The notes below the pieces were generated by a model. It saw nothing but the letters and a program-made list of their open reading frames with translations. It searched no databases and was not told the DNA's origin. Shown here piece after piece: positions 15,465 to 23,907 of a stretch of DNA of 41,485 nt (its first letter is position 1; each line of letters begins with the position of its first letter). The position numbers and the translations under genes were made by a program. The DNA comes from JANMEX01 sp043776635 (lineage in GTDB: Bacteria > Pseudomonadota > Alphaproteobacteria > Rhizobiales > Rhizobiaceae): the NCBI GenBank assembly GCA_043776635.1, contig JAYVRA010000114.1:1-41485 (forward strand). Reading direction: 5' to 3'.

Positions 15465-17098
15465 TCAGGTATTTGCTACTGGCAGTTATTTTTTACACAA
15501 TGTCTCCAATGACTGCGATTGCTGGCAAACGTATCGCTTTGGTAATCGGCAATAATCAATATTCCAATCTTCCAGCTGATCGACAATTGCTGAAGGCGGT
15601 GAATGACGCACGCGCTATACGAGATACACTCAGCGACGAGCTGGGGTTCACTGTAATCTATGGAGAAAATGCGGACTGGCCCAGAATGAACGGGTTAGTT
15701 AAGCAGTTGGAGACGACGGTCTCCGACGGTGACATAGTATTCATATATTTCTCTGGTCACGGCGTGTCTATCGGAGGTGAAAACTATTTATTACCGTCTG
15801 ATATTCCCTTGCCAAGACAGGGTGAAGAGAACCGCTTGATGGGCAATAGTTTTGGAGCGGAGGCTCTGACACGGCTTGTTCAAAAACATGGGGCTCACGC
15901 AATATTTGCTGTGCTCGATGCCTGTAGAAATAACCCGTTCGTCGACGAGGGTGGTAAAGCCACCGGCGGCACTGGCGGCCTAACCAGTATTGATTCTGCC
16001 GAGGGCGTATTCACATTGTTCGCGGCAGGCTTGGGTCAAACCGCGCTTGACCGCTTGTCTGAAGTCGATCCTGATCCAAATTCTGTATTCACTCGCAATT
16101 TAATCCCCCTGCTTAAAACACCTGGCTTGTCACAAGTAGATCTCGCAAAGAAACTTCAACAACAAGTAGCGTCGCTGGCGGCATCCATTGGGCATGATCA
16201 GAAGCCCGCGTACTATGATCAGATTACCGGCTTTATTACGTTGAAAGAAGTTGAACCCAATGCAATTAACACGCAAGCAGACTTAATTCAGACGCCCAGC
16301 ACGGCGAACTCGACACCGCCCGTTAACAGCCAGTCGTTAGTGCCCAGCGCGAGTGCCAGCGCTTTAGACCAAGAGGCAAAAACAGCTTACGACTTTATCA
16401 AAGCCTCTGGTGATTGCGGTGAGTTTAGGGTTTTCATAAATCGTTATGCCACTACTATTTGGGCCGACTTTGCCCGCGAGCGACGAAGCAGCATGAATTG
16501 CGACGCGCCTCCAACGCCGGTCGCCGCGAAAGCAGACCCGCCGGTAGAGTCCGAAGAATGGTATCTGGCCACATATCAAGACGTAGATATGTATGGGGAC
16601 GATTTGTTTTCTAAAGGTTTGGATGCTGCGGGCGCTCACGAATGCGCGGCGCTGTGTGGGGACAATCTGTCTTGCCGAGCCTATACTTTTAACAACAATG
16701 CCAAAAAATGTTTTTTGAAAACCGGTTTCGAATTTGCACAAATAGTGACGAATGTTGAGTCAGGACTGTATTTTCGCGCTCGCCCTGCCGCCCCGCCCCC
16801 TGCGTTTCAGGCCGAATGGGAAGTATTTGTTAAAAAGGACCTGAGCGGCACCAATCTTGGCAGGTATCCTGTAAACGACTATGCGGGGTGCCTCAATGGA
16901 TGTAAAACAACCTCAGGGTGCACCGGCATTGCCTTGGTTCACTTCACCACACCTGATCAATGCTGGCTAAAAAGTGGCTTCGACCTTTCCCCAATTACCA
17001 ATCGTAATGCGAGTAAGGGGATTACCTCGGCTCGTCAAATTAATCAACTTGTACGACCTTCGAGCGTACAGCTAACCAATATCACTCAACCGCAGTAG
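15461..17098 (+). CDS. Secreted caspase-fold (peptidase C14) protein with two PAN-like domains
   Basis: A 545-aa protein. Residues 1-21 are a signal peptide ending AIA before GKRIALVIGNNQY. Residues 22-263 form a caspase/orthocaspase fold with the dyad His100 (YFSGHG) and Cys155 (LDACRNNPF). A low-complexity linker (about 270-305) follows, then a short helical repeat-like part (TAYDFIKASGDCGEFRVFIN). Two PAN/Apple-like modules come next, about 366-440 (AHECAALCG, CRAYTF, KCFLKTGF) and 451-527 (YAGCLNGC, GCTGIAL, QCWLKSGF). Each carries a matching Cys pattern for disulphides. I infer a periplasmic or extracellular protease-like protein whose PAN parts bind protein or carbohydrate. Composition is AT-richer than recJ and hom. 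The ATG overlaps the preceding small ORF. Confidence 0.9.
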   Translation: MIRYLLLAVIFYTMSPMTAIAGKRIALVIGNNQYSNLPADRQLLKAVNDARAIRDTLSDELGFTVIYGENADWPRMNGLVKQLETTVSDGDIVFIYFSGHGVSIGGENYLLPSDIPLPRQGEENRLMGNSFGAEALTRLVQKHGAHAIFAVLDACRNNPFVDEGGKATGGTGGLTSIDSAEGVFTLFAAGLGQTALDRLSEVDPDPNSVFTRNLIPLLKTPGLSQVDLAKKLQQQVASLAASIGHDQKPAYYDQITGFITLKEVEPNAINTQADLIQTPSTANSTPPVNSQSLVPSASASALDQEAKTAYDFIKASGDCGEFRVFINRYATTIWADFARERRSSMNCDAPPTPVAAKADPPVESEEWYLATYQDVDMYGDDLFSKGLDAAGAHECAALCGDNLSCRAYTFNNNAKKCFLKTGFEFAQIVTNVESGLYFRARPAAPPPAFQAEWEVFVKKDLSGTNLGRYPVNDYAGCLNGCKTTSGCTGIALVHFTTPDQCWLKSGFDLSPITNRNASKGITSARQINQLVRPSSVQLTNITQPQ

Positions 17099-17220
17099 GA
17101 GGGTATCTACCTCCGCTAATGTCGGATTATTCAAATCTGCAATGCCCGACGCAACACATGCTTAATGAGTGATTAAGCAGATTGGATTACTTTGTACTTG
17201 GTTATCCGAGGAGACTGGTA

Positions 17221-18492
17221 ATGCTTAAGAAAACTCTGCGTTTATTGCGCAAATTGCCCGCCCAAATTGTTGTTCTTAGCATAGTGGCCTCGGGCGCTTC
17301 TTACGCAGAGAATAGGTCTCTGCCAGATATTGCTGAACGCAACATGCGCGCAATGATTGGCCAAATGTTACTGGTTGGATTTACCGGCAATAGAATGTCG
17401 AGCGCGGGAATGATCAAAGTACTTCAGCAGGCGGCCACAGGCAAAATAACCGGCGTCATATATTTAAAGCGTAATATCAAGGATGGCAAAACGGTGCGGG
17501 AGATGAATGCCGCCTTTCAAGAAAAGTCCCTGATTCATCCCTTTTTGGTGGCCATAGACCAAGAGGGTGGTTATATCCAACGCCTGACAAAGGCGAGCGG
17601 ATTCCCCAATACGCAAAGTGCCCGCAGCGTAGCCGACCATATGGACGAAAGCGTCGCTCTCGAATTGTATTCCAAGCTCGCCACAAACTTGCGAGCTTGG
17701 GGTTTCAATCTTAACCTAGGGCCGGTTGTTGATTTGAACATCAACAGTTTGAACCCAATTATTGGACGGCTTGATCGAAGCTTTTCCAAAGATCCAGAGA
17801 CCGTCATACAATACGCAACAGCTTTCGTCGAAGGCCATAGGAAAAATGGTGTATTAACCGCGCTCAAACATTTTCCCGGGCACGGATCAAGTGTTGGGGA
17901 CAGCCACAAAGCAACCGTTGACGTCACCACTACTTGGCAAAGGAATGAACTCGACCCCTACAGGGCTTTGATAAAAAGCAACGAGGTGGATATGGTAATG
18001 TCCTCGCATGTCATCAATCACAGACTTGACCCCACCGATGGCAATTTGCCGTCGTCACTTTCCAAGACAACTCTGACTGAAATTCTTAGAGAGGAATTGG
18101 GATTCAAAGGCGTCGTAATTTCAGATGATTTGCAAATGTCAGCAATAGCTGGAACTCGCAGCCTTCACGATTACGTAATCCAAGCAATAATCGCAGGCAA
18201 CGACATTTTAGTTTTTGCCAACGACAAACAACCTGATTCTGACATACCAGATAAAGTTGCGGACATTCTATTACAGGAAGCGCTCACCAACAGCGTACTC
18301 AGAAATCGCATCATTGCAGCAAGTGCCAATGTCCAGCGGTTAAAAAATGACTGGGCCGCTAAAAATTTGCGAGATTCCATACAAACAAAGTCAATTTCAT
18401 ATCATTTGCAATATACCCTTATTACAAAAGAGTATCTCGCTGGATTGACGAGACAGGAAAAGTTGGGAGTGAATTGGAACGGGCGAGGTTGA
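17221..18492 (+). CDS. Secreted glycoside hydrolase family 3 (beta-N-acetylhexosaminidase-like)
   Basis: A 423-aa GH3 protein resembling NagZ. Residues 1-29 form a signal peptide (KKTLRLLRK, a hydrophobic run, ASYA), whereas classical NagZ is cytoplasmic. Motifs: IDQEGGYIQRL (112-122), ALKHFPGHG (214-222), GDSHK (226-230) with the Asp/His general acid-base pair, and ISDDLQM (300-306) with the nucleophile Asp302. ATG 17221 follows GAGGAGACTGGTA. It lies 122 bases after the caspase-like gene on the same strand and is likely co-transcribed. Export suggests action on peptidoglycan or external aminosugar polymers rather than on recycled muropeptides. Confidence 0.9.
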   Translation: MLKKTLRLLRKLPAQIVVLSIVASGASYAENRSLPDIAERNMRAMIGQMLLVGFTGNRMSSAGMIKVLQQAATGKITGVIYLKRNIKDGKTVREMNAAFQEKSLIHPFLVAIDQEGGYIQRLTKASGFPNTQSARSVADHMDESVALELYSKLATNLRAWGFNLNLGPVVDLNINSLNPIIGRLDRSFSKDPETVIQYATAFVEGHRKNGVLTALKHFPGHGSSVGDSHKATVDVTTTWQRNELDPYRALIKSNEVDMVMSSHVINHRLDPTDGNLPSSLSKTTLTEILREELGFKGVVISDDLQMSAIAGTRSLHDYVIQAIIAGNDILVFANDKQPDSDIPDKVADILLQEALTNSVLRNRIIAASANVQRLKNDWAAKNLRDSIQTKSISYHLQYTLITKEYLAGLTRQEKLGVNWNGRG

Positions 18493-18687
18493 TGATACAA
18501 CTCTTCCCGTAAGTTGAGGGAACAGCAAAAAGTCGCAGTCCTTTTGTCCTTAACCAATTGCGTTGCTTTTTTACGCCCCCCCCCGAATTACCACCCAGGT
18601 CATACCACTTGCCACATAGCTTCCGCACACACTGCGCACCATCTTCGTGCGATCACCGAACGTTTCTCGACCAACAAAACTGGTATC

Positions 18688-20007
18688 TTACCCTGCCCGC
18701 TCAATCCGGATCATCTGCGCGCGGTCCACCAGATAGCCGTCCGTGCCGATTGATTCCAGCGCCTTGCGCACGGCTGACTCGGTCGTTTCGTGTGTGATCA
18801 AAATTACGTTCTTGGCCTTGTCCGCGCCACCTTCCGGATTGCGCTGGACGATGGATTCCAGCGAAATTTCATTGTCCGCCATATGCTTTGCAATGGCCGC
18901 GAAGACGCCGGTTTTGTCTTGCACGGTCAAACGAATGAAATACCCGCCCGCATGGCTGCGCATTTGCGCTTGCACATAGGGCTTCAATTCCTTGGCGGGA
19001 TGACCGAAAACCGGACCATGCTGGAAGCCGGGCCGCGCTTTGGCGATGTCCGCAAGGTCGCCCACCACGGCAGAAGCCGTCGCATTGCCGCCCGCGCCGG
19101 GGCCGGACATAAGCAATTCACCTAATATATCAGTCTCAATCGACACCGCATTTAAGACCCCATGCACCTGCGCAATCACGGACGAAACCGGCACCATGGT
19201 TGGGTGCACGCGCTGCTCAATGCCACTATCAGTGCGCTGCGCCACACCTAACAGCTTGATTCGATAGCCTAATTCCGCTGCCGCTTTAATATCGGCTTGC
19301 GTGATATTGCTGATGCCCTCAAGATAAATTTCGTCAGAGGCGATTTTGGTGCCGAATGCCAGCGCCGTCAAAAGCGAAAGTTTGTGCGCGGTATCATTGC
19401 CTTCTATATCAAAAGTTGGATCAGCTTCCGCATAGCCAAGCCGCTGCGCATCGGCAAGGCAATCCTCAAACGACAATCCCTCCTGCTCCATACGGGTCAA
19501 AATATAATTGCAAGTGCCATTCAAAATACCAAAAACACGCGAAACCGTGTTGCCCGCCAGCGACTCGCGCATGACTTTAATGACAGGAATGCCACCTGCA
19601 ACTGCCGCTTCAAAGTTTAACAGCAAGCCTTTTTCTTCCGCCAGCACGGCAAGATCAACGCCAAAATTTGCCAGCAGCGCCTTGTTGGCCGTCACCACAT
19701 GACGGCCCGCGTTCAGCGCGGCTTTGACGGCAGAATAGGCAGGCGCGTTAGCGCCGGCACCGCCGATAAGCTCGACAAACACATCAATATCCGAACGCGT
19801 TGCCAGCGCCACCGGATCATCAAACCAGTCAATTCCATAAAGGTCCATGCCACGATCACGCATACGGTTACGGGCGCAAACGGCCCGCACTTCAATCTTG
19901 CGCCCGCACTGGCGCTCCAATACATCCGCCTGATCGCGCAAAACCCGCACAACCGAAAGGCCAACCGTACCGAGGCCTGCAATACCGATTTTAAGGGGTG
20001 CAGTCAT
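18688..20007 (-). CDS. hom: Homoserine dehydrogenase
   Basis: A 439-aa NAD(P)-dependent homoserine dehydrogenase, reducing aspartate semialdehyde to homoserine on the way to threonine and methionine. The Rossmann start is KIGIAGLGTVGLSVVRVL. VVTANKALLA, the catalytic block FGILNGTCNYILTRM and YAEADPTFDIEGNDTAHKL follow. The C-terminal ACT domain (IRLTVQDKTGVFAAIAKHMA) is the usual site of threonine feedback. Full length from ATG 20007. It follows the aminotransferase by 38 bases on the same strand and is probably co-transcribed with it. Confidence 0.97.
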   Translation of the reverse strand: MTAPLKIGIAGLGTVGLSVVRVLRDQADVLERQCGRKIEVRAVCARNRMRDRGMDLYGIDWFDDPVALATRSDIDVFVELIGGAGANAPAYSAVKAALNAGRHVVTANKALLANFGVDLAVLAEEKGLLLNFEAAVAGGIPVIKVMRESLAGNTVSRVFGILNGTCNYILTRMEQEGLSFEDCLADAQRLGYAEADPTFDIEGNDTAHKLSLLTALAFGTKIASDEIYLEGISNITQADIKAAAELGYRIKLLGVAQRTDSGIEQRVHPTMVPVSSVIAQVHGVLNAVSIETDILGELLMSGPGAGGNATASAVVGDLADIAKARPGFQHGPVFGHPAKELKPYVQAQMRSHAGGYFIRLTVQDKTGVFAAIAKHMADNEISLESIVQRNPEGGADKAKNVILITHETTESAVRKALESIGTDGYLVDRAQMIRIERAG

Positions 20008-20045
20008 AATTTAGTCCCGTCTAATAAAATTACAAATTCAGATGT

Positions 20046-21263
20046 TTAGCGTCGTGCGTTCAGAGAAATCACATTGTGCATGGTGGTGTCCGCGCTCGAC
20101 AAAAACTTCTTGATGCTGCGTGCCGCTTGGCGAATCCGGTGTTCATTTTCAACCAAAGCAAGGCGAACATAATCATCGCCATGTTCACCAAAGCCAATGC
20201 CGGGGGCCACTGCCACATCGGCCTTTTCAATCAGAAGCTTCGAGAATTCCAGCGAGCCAAGATGTTTGAATTTCTCAGGAATGGGCGCCCACGCAAACAT
20301 CGTCGCTTCCGGTACCGGAATATGAAAACCTGCTTTGCCAAAACTATCCACCATCACATCACGACGGCCTTTATAGATCGCGCGCACTTCCGCAATGTCT
20401 GATCCATCACCATTCAGCGCCGAAGTTGCGGCCACTTGGATGGGCGTAAACGCACCGTAATCAAGATAAGATTTCACCCGTGTGAGCGCGGCAATCAGCT
20501 TTTCGTTGCCAACAGCAAAACCCATGCGCCAACCCGGCATGGAGAATGTCTTCGACATCGAGGTAAATTCCACAGCAATATCAATGGCCCCCGGAACTTG
20601 CAGGATAGATGGCGGTGGCACACCGTCAAAATAAATTTCGGAATAGGCCAAGTCTGACAAAATGATGATGTCATGCTTTTTCGCAAACGCCACCACATCC
20701 TTATAGAAATCCAGTGTCGCCACCTTCGCTGTCGGGTTCGACGGGTAGGAAATAATCATACAAATAGGCTTGGGGATAGAATGCTTCACGCCCCGCTCAA
20801 GCGCAGGAATGAAATGCTCATCCGGCTCAACTGGGATAGAACGGATAACGCCGCCTGCCATGATGAAACCAAAGGCGTGAATTGGATAGGACGGGTTTGG
20901 ACAAAGGATAACATCGCCCGGCGCGGTGATCGCCTGCGCCATGTTGGCAAAGCCTTCTTTGGAGCCGAGCGTCGCTACCACTTGCGTATCTGGATTGAGC
21001 TTCACGCCGAACCGGCGCTCGTAATAGCCAGCCTGCGCGCGACGAAGGCCGGGAATGCCCTTGGACGACGAATAGCGGTGCGTGCGCGGGTCTTGCACGG
21101 CCTCGCAAAGCTTATCAACAATACTTTGCGGTGTTGGCAAATCGGGATTGCCCATGCCCAAATCAATAATATCCGCACCGCCCGCCCTTGCACTGGCCTT
21201 CAGACGGTTAACCTGCTCGAAAACATACGGCGGAAGACGACGAACTTTGTGAAATTCTTCCAT
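20046..21263 (-). CDS. PLP-dependent aminotransferase (AlaC / LL-DAP aminotransferase-like)
   Basis: A 405-aa class I/II aminotransferase of fold type I. PLP-binding features are GSKEGFANMAQAIT, CPNPSYPIHAFGF, ISYPSNPTAKVA, LSDLAYSEIYFDG, and the Schiff-base Lys in FTSMSKTFSMPGWRMGF. The start MEEFHKVRRLPPYVF at ATG 21263 is typical of the group next to hom in alphaproteobacteria; a TTG at 21281 would add six residues. Glutamate-pyruvate (alanine) aminotransferase and LL-diaminopimelate aminotransferase are both plausible and cannot be told apart here. Confidence 0.93.
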   Translation of the reverse strand: MEEFHKVRRLPPYVFEQVNRLKASARAGGADIIDLGMGNPDLPTPQSIVDKLCEAVQDPRTHRYSSSKGIPGLRRAQAGYYERRFGVKLNPDTQVVATLGSKEGFANMAQAITAPGDVILCPNPSYPIHAFGFIMAGGVIRSIPVEPDEHFIPALERGVKHSIPKPICMIISYPSNPTAKVATLDFYKDVVAFAKKHDIIILSDLAYSEIYFDGVPPPSILQVPGAIDIAVEFTSMSKTFSMPGWRMGFAVGNEKLIAALTRVKSYLDYGAFTPIQVAATSALNGDGSDIAEVRAIYKGRRDVMVDSFGKAGFHIPVPEATMFAWAPIPEKFKHLGSLEFSKLLIEKADVAVAPGIGFGEHGDDYVRLALVENEHRIRQAARSIKKFLSSADTTMHNVISLNARR

Positions 21264-21374
21264 GCTGTTCAAAGGCTCCAAAGGCTAATGCTGATGTGCT
21301 GGCCGCGCTATACACACAATGCGTCGAACCGTCGATAGAAAATGCCGTAATTATGCCTTGTGACGACTAAGAAA

Positions 21375-21782
21375 TCACTGGCCTTCAATTTGTTTAATCG
21401 TATCGCCGCCATGGCTTTTTGCCAGCAGCCGCAGTCGCTTTAGTCGTTCTTGATAAGCAGCTGTGCTTTCGCCTTGCGCCCGCTGGCCAGCCTTTGCATC
21501 ATCCAAAAGCGCCCGTGTAGCCGCTTCGTCAGTCGGCGTAAATTGCGCAGTTTCGCCCACTGGCATCACGTTGATATTCGGATATTGGCCGGTGTTATTT
21601 GGCAGCGCAGGCTTAGAAACGGGCACAGCAGTGGTCATTGCTGGCTGCGCTGGAACAGCCGGTTGCGCTGGCGATTCGAGCGCAGCCTGCGGTACAGCAT
21701 TATCAATTGTCGCCGTGGCGCATGATGACAGAGCCGCGACAGCAGACAACAAAACGGGCAGTGATAATTGCAGTCTTGCCAT
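21375..21782 (-). CDS. Hypothetical lipoprotein with Ala/Pro-rich linker
   Basis: A 135-aa protein with a lipoprotein signal (LPVLLSAVAALSSCATAT; lipobox Cys21), then an Ala/Pro/Val-rich linker (residues about 33-65) and a short charged domain (TPTDEAATRALLDDAKAGQR, then YQERLKRLRLLAKSHG). Family unknown. The final domain is likely helical. It is divergent from phaC with 156 bases between start codons. Confidence 0.8.
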   Translation of the reverse strand: MARLQLSLPVLLSAVAALSSCATATIDNAVPQAALESPAQPAVPAQPAMTTAVPVSKPALPNNTGQYPNINVMPVGETAQFTPTDEAATRALLDDAKAGQRAQGESTAAYQERLKRLRLLAKSHGGDTIKQIEGQ

Positions 21783-21853
21783 GAATTCTAACCACCATTA
21801 TTTTAATGCAGCAATTTGCGGTAATATCGCTAAACACTCTATTAGAGCGTATG

Positions 21854-21868
21854 TTATTGTCGCAATAA
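21854..21868. promoter_or_regulatory. Dyad between the lipoprotein gene and phaC
   Basis: TTATTG-TCG-CAATAA, a perfect 6-bp inverted repeat with a three-base centre, lies 71 bases before the phaC start in an AT-rich divergent promoter region. It may be a regulator site; the regulator is unknown. Confidence 0.35.
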
Positions 21869-21938
21869 TATGTCAAGAAACCGACAGCACCAATTTGGGA
21901 TATTGGTGCAACTAAATCCTTTGGGAGGAATGAGAAGA

Positions 21939-23765
21939 ATGGCAGAGGACACCGGCAAAATAGAGCAAGATTCAAAGAGCGAACTAGATCCATATATCAT
22001 CAAAGATATGGATAGCTTTGCGATGAACCTTGCCCGAATGGTGGAAGCGGCAGGCCAGGCAGCATCCGCATGGATGACACCGCGTGAAAACGGTAAATTG
22101 CCCGAAATACAAGTCGAACCGATGATGGATGTTGCAAAAACACTCTCAACTGTCACCGAATATTGGATTTCTGACCCTAAACGCACCATTGATGCACAGG
22201 CGCAACTATTTTCGCAGTTCATGGGGATTTGGGGCAATTCTCTGCAACGCCTGTCGGATAATACTATTGAAGATATCGCCAAGCCCGACCGTGGTGATAA
22301 GCGCTTCAACGACGAAGACTGGACGAAAAACGCGTTCTTTGACTTTCTAAAGCAGGCTTATCTCGTTACGTCACGTTGGGCGGCAGATCTTGTGACCCAG
22401 ACTGAAGGTCTCGACGACCATACTCGTAACAAGGCCTTTTTCTATGTACAACTGGCCACAAACGCTTTTTCGCCATCTAATTTTGTGTTGACAAACCCCG
22501 AGATTTTCAAAGAAACCGTGGCAACCAACGGCCAAAACCTTGTTTCCGGCATGAAAATGCTCGCGGAGGACATCGCCGCCGGTAATGGCGAACTAAAGCT
22601 GCGCCAAGTGGACGGCACGCCCTTTATGGTAGGCGAAAATCTAGCTATCACGCCAGGCAAAGTTATTGCCCGCAGCGACGTGGCTGAGATCATTCAGTAT
22701 GAGCCAACTACGCCCCAAGTCTTTAAACGGCCACTACTGATTTGCCCGCCGTGGATCAACAAGTTTTACGTTTTGGACCTTAATCCAGAAAAGTCATTCA
22801 TCCGCTGGGCGGTCGAGCAAGGACATACTGTTTTTGTGATCTCATGGGTAAACCCTGATGAGCGCCATGCTGCTAAAAATTGGGAAAACTATATCCGCGA
22901 AGGCCTGCAGTTCGCGCTGGATACAATAGAAGCGTCCACCGGCGAGCGGGAAATTAACGCGCTTGGCTATTGCGTCGGCGGCACACTATTATCTGCCGCA
23001 ATGGCACTGTTTGCTCGCGAGGGCGAGACCCGCATAGCATCTGCTTCGCTGCTCACCACGCAGGTGGATTTCACCTTTGGTGGTGACTTGCGCGTGTTCG
23101 TGGATGAAGTGCAAATCGCAGCACTTGAGCAAGCCATGGAAGGAAAGGGCTTCTTAGACGGCTCCAAAATGTCCAACGGCTTCAACATGATACGCGCCAA
23201 TGATATGATCTGGCCTTATGTTATTAACAACTATTTGAAGGGCAAGCAACCTGCCCCGTTTGATTTGCTTTACTGGAATGCTGACGCCACTCGCATGACG
23301 TCAGCCAACCACGCCTTCTACTTACGCAAATGCTATTTGGAGAATGCGCTAACCACTGACCAAATGGTACTTGGCGGCGCACCAGTGCATTTGGCAGACG
23401 TAAAAGTGCCCATTTTCAGCCTCGCCACCCGCGATGACCATATCGCACCGGCAAAATCCATATTTTATGGTAATCAGTGCTTCGGCACGGCAGTAAACTT
23501 TGTCTTGGCTGGTTCCGGTCATATCGCGGGCGTAGTCAACCCGCCGGACAAGAACAAATATCAATATTGGACCGGTGGTCCCGTTCGCGGTGACTTGGCG
23601 GATTGGCAAAAATCCGCAGTCGAGCATCCCGGCTCCTGGTGGCCGCATTGGCATCAGTGGATTTCCTCGCTCAATGGCAACAAAGTTGATGCACGCAAGC
23701 CTGGAGGTACGAAACTAACCCCGCTTTGCGATGCGCCGGGGACTTATGTTAAAGCCAAAGCCTAA
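21939..23765 (+). CDS. phaC: Class I poly(3-hydroxyalkanoate) synthase
   Basis: A 608-aa PhaC that polymerises 3-hydroxyacyl-CoA into granule polyester. The lipase-like box GYCVGG holds the nucleophile Cys345. Asp500 (TRDDHIAP) and His528 (GSGHIAG) complete the triad; the Asp-His spacing of 28 matches the Cupriavidus enzyme. LICPPWINKFYVLDL, VFVISWVNPD and YWTGGPVRGDLADWQKSAVE are class I marks. GGGAGGAA lies seven bases upstream of ATG 21939, which I prefer over ATG 21930 and a 23-residue longer opening. No phasin, phaA/B or phaZ is adjacent. Confidence 0.97.
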   Translation: MAEDTGKIEQDSKSELDPYIIKDMDSFAMNLARMVEAAGQAASAWMTPRENGKLPEIQVEPMMDVAKTLSTVTEYWISDPKRTIDAQAQLFSQFMGIWGNSLQRLSDNTIEDIAKPDRGDKRFNDEDWTKNAFFDFLKQAYLVTSRWAADLVTQTEGLDDHTRNKAFFYVQLATNAFSPSNFVLTNPEIFKETVATNGQNLVSGMKMLAEDIAAGNGELKLRQVDGTPFMVGENLAITPGKVIARSDVAEIIQYEPTTPQVFKRPLLICPPWINKFYVLDLNPEKSFIRWAVEQGHTVFVISWVNPDERHAAKNWENYIREGLQFALDTIEASTGEREINALGYCVGGTLLSAAMALFAREGETRIASASLLTTQVDFTFGGDLRVFVDEVQIAALEQAMEGKGFLDGSKMSNGFNMIRANDMIWPYVINNYLKGKQPAPFDLLYWNADATRMTSANHAFYLRKCYLENALTTDQMVLGGAPVHLADVKVPIFSLATRDDHIAPAKSIFYGNQCFGTAVNFVLAGSGHIAGVVNPPDKNKYQYWTGGPVRGDLADWQKSAVEHPGSWWPHWHQWISSLNGNKVDARKPGGTKLTPLCDAPGTYVKAKA

Positions 23766-23897
23766 AGTGTGATTACGAAAACCATGCTTTTGCCTTAATA
23801 GCTTCATATCGATTTTATATGTGAGTACGAAATAGACTGTCGTTACGTCAGCGATTTTGGGCAGAGTGTATATTGCGATGGCGGTCTAAATCGCATA

Positions 23898-23907
23898 GTG
23901 ACGTCAC
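23898..23907. promoter_or_regulatory. Perfect palindrome GTGACGTCAC
   Basis: A ten-base perfect palindrome covers the outermost GTG start codon of the following gene; a related TTACGTCAGC lies at about 23844. If it is an operator, translation starts further down, at TTG 23988. Confidence 0.35.

Noticed and set aside
17098..17114. GGAGG/CCTCC hairpin after the caspase-like gene as a terminator
   Set aside because: The stem is only five base pairs and no T-run follows, so it probably does not stop transcription before the GH3 gene.
18493..18687. Strip between the GH3 gene and hom as a hidden gene or RNA
   Set aside because: Only short frames without ribosome sites and a run of C; no stable hairpin or promoter was evident.
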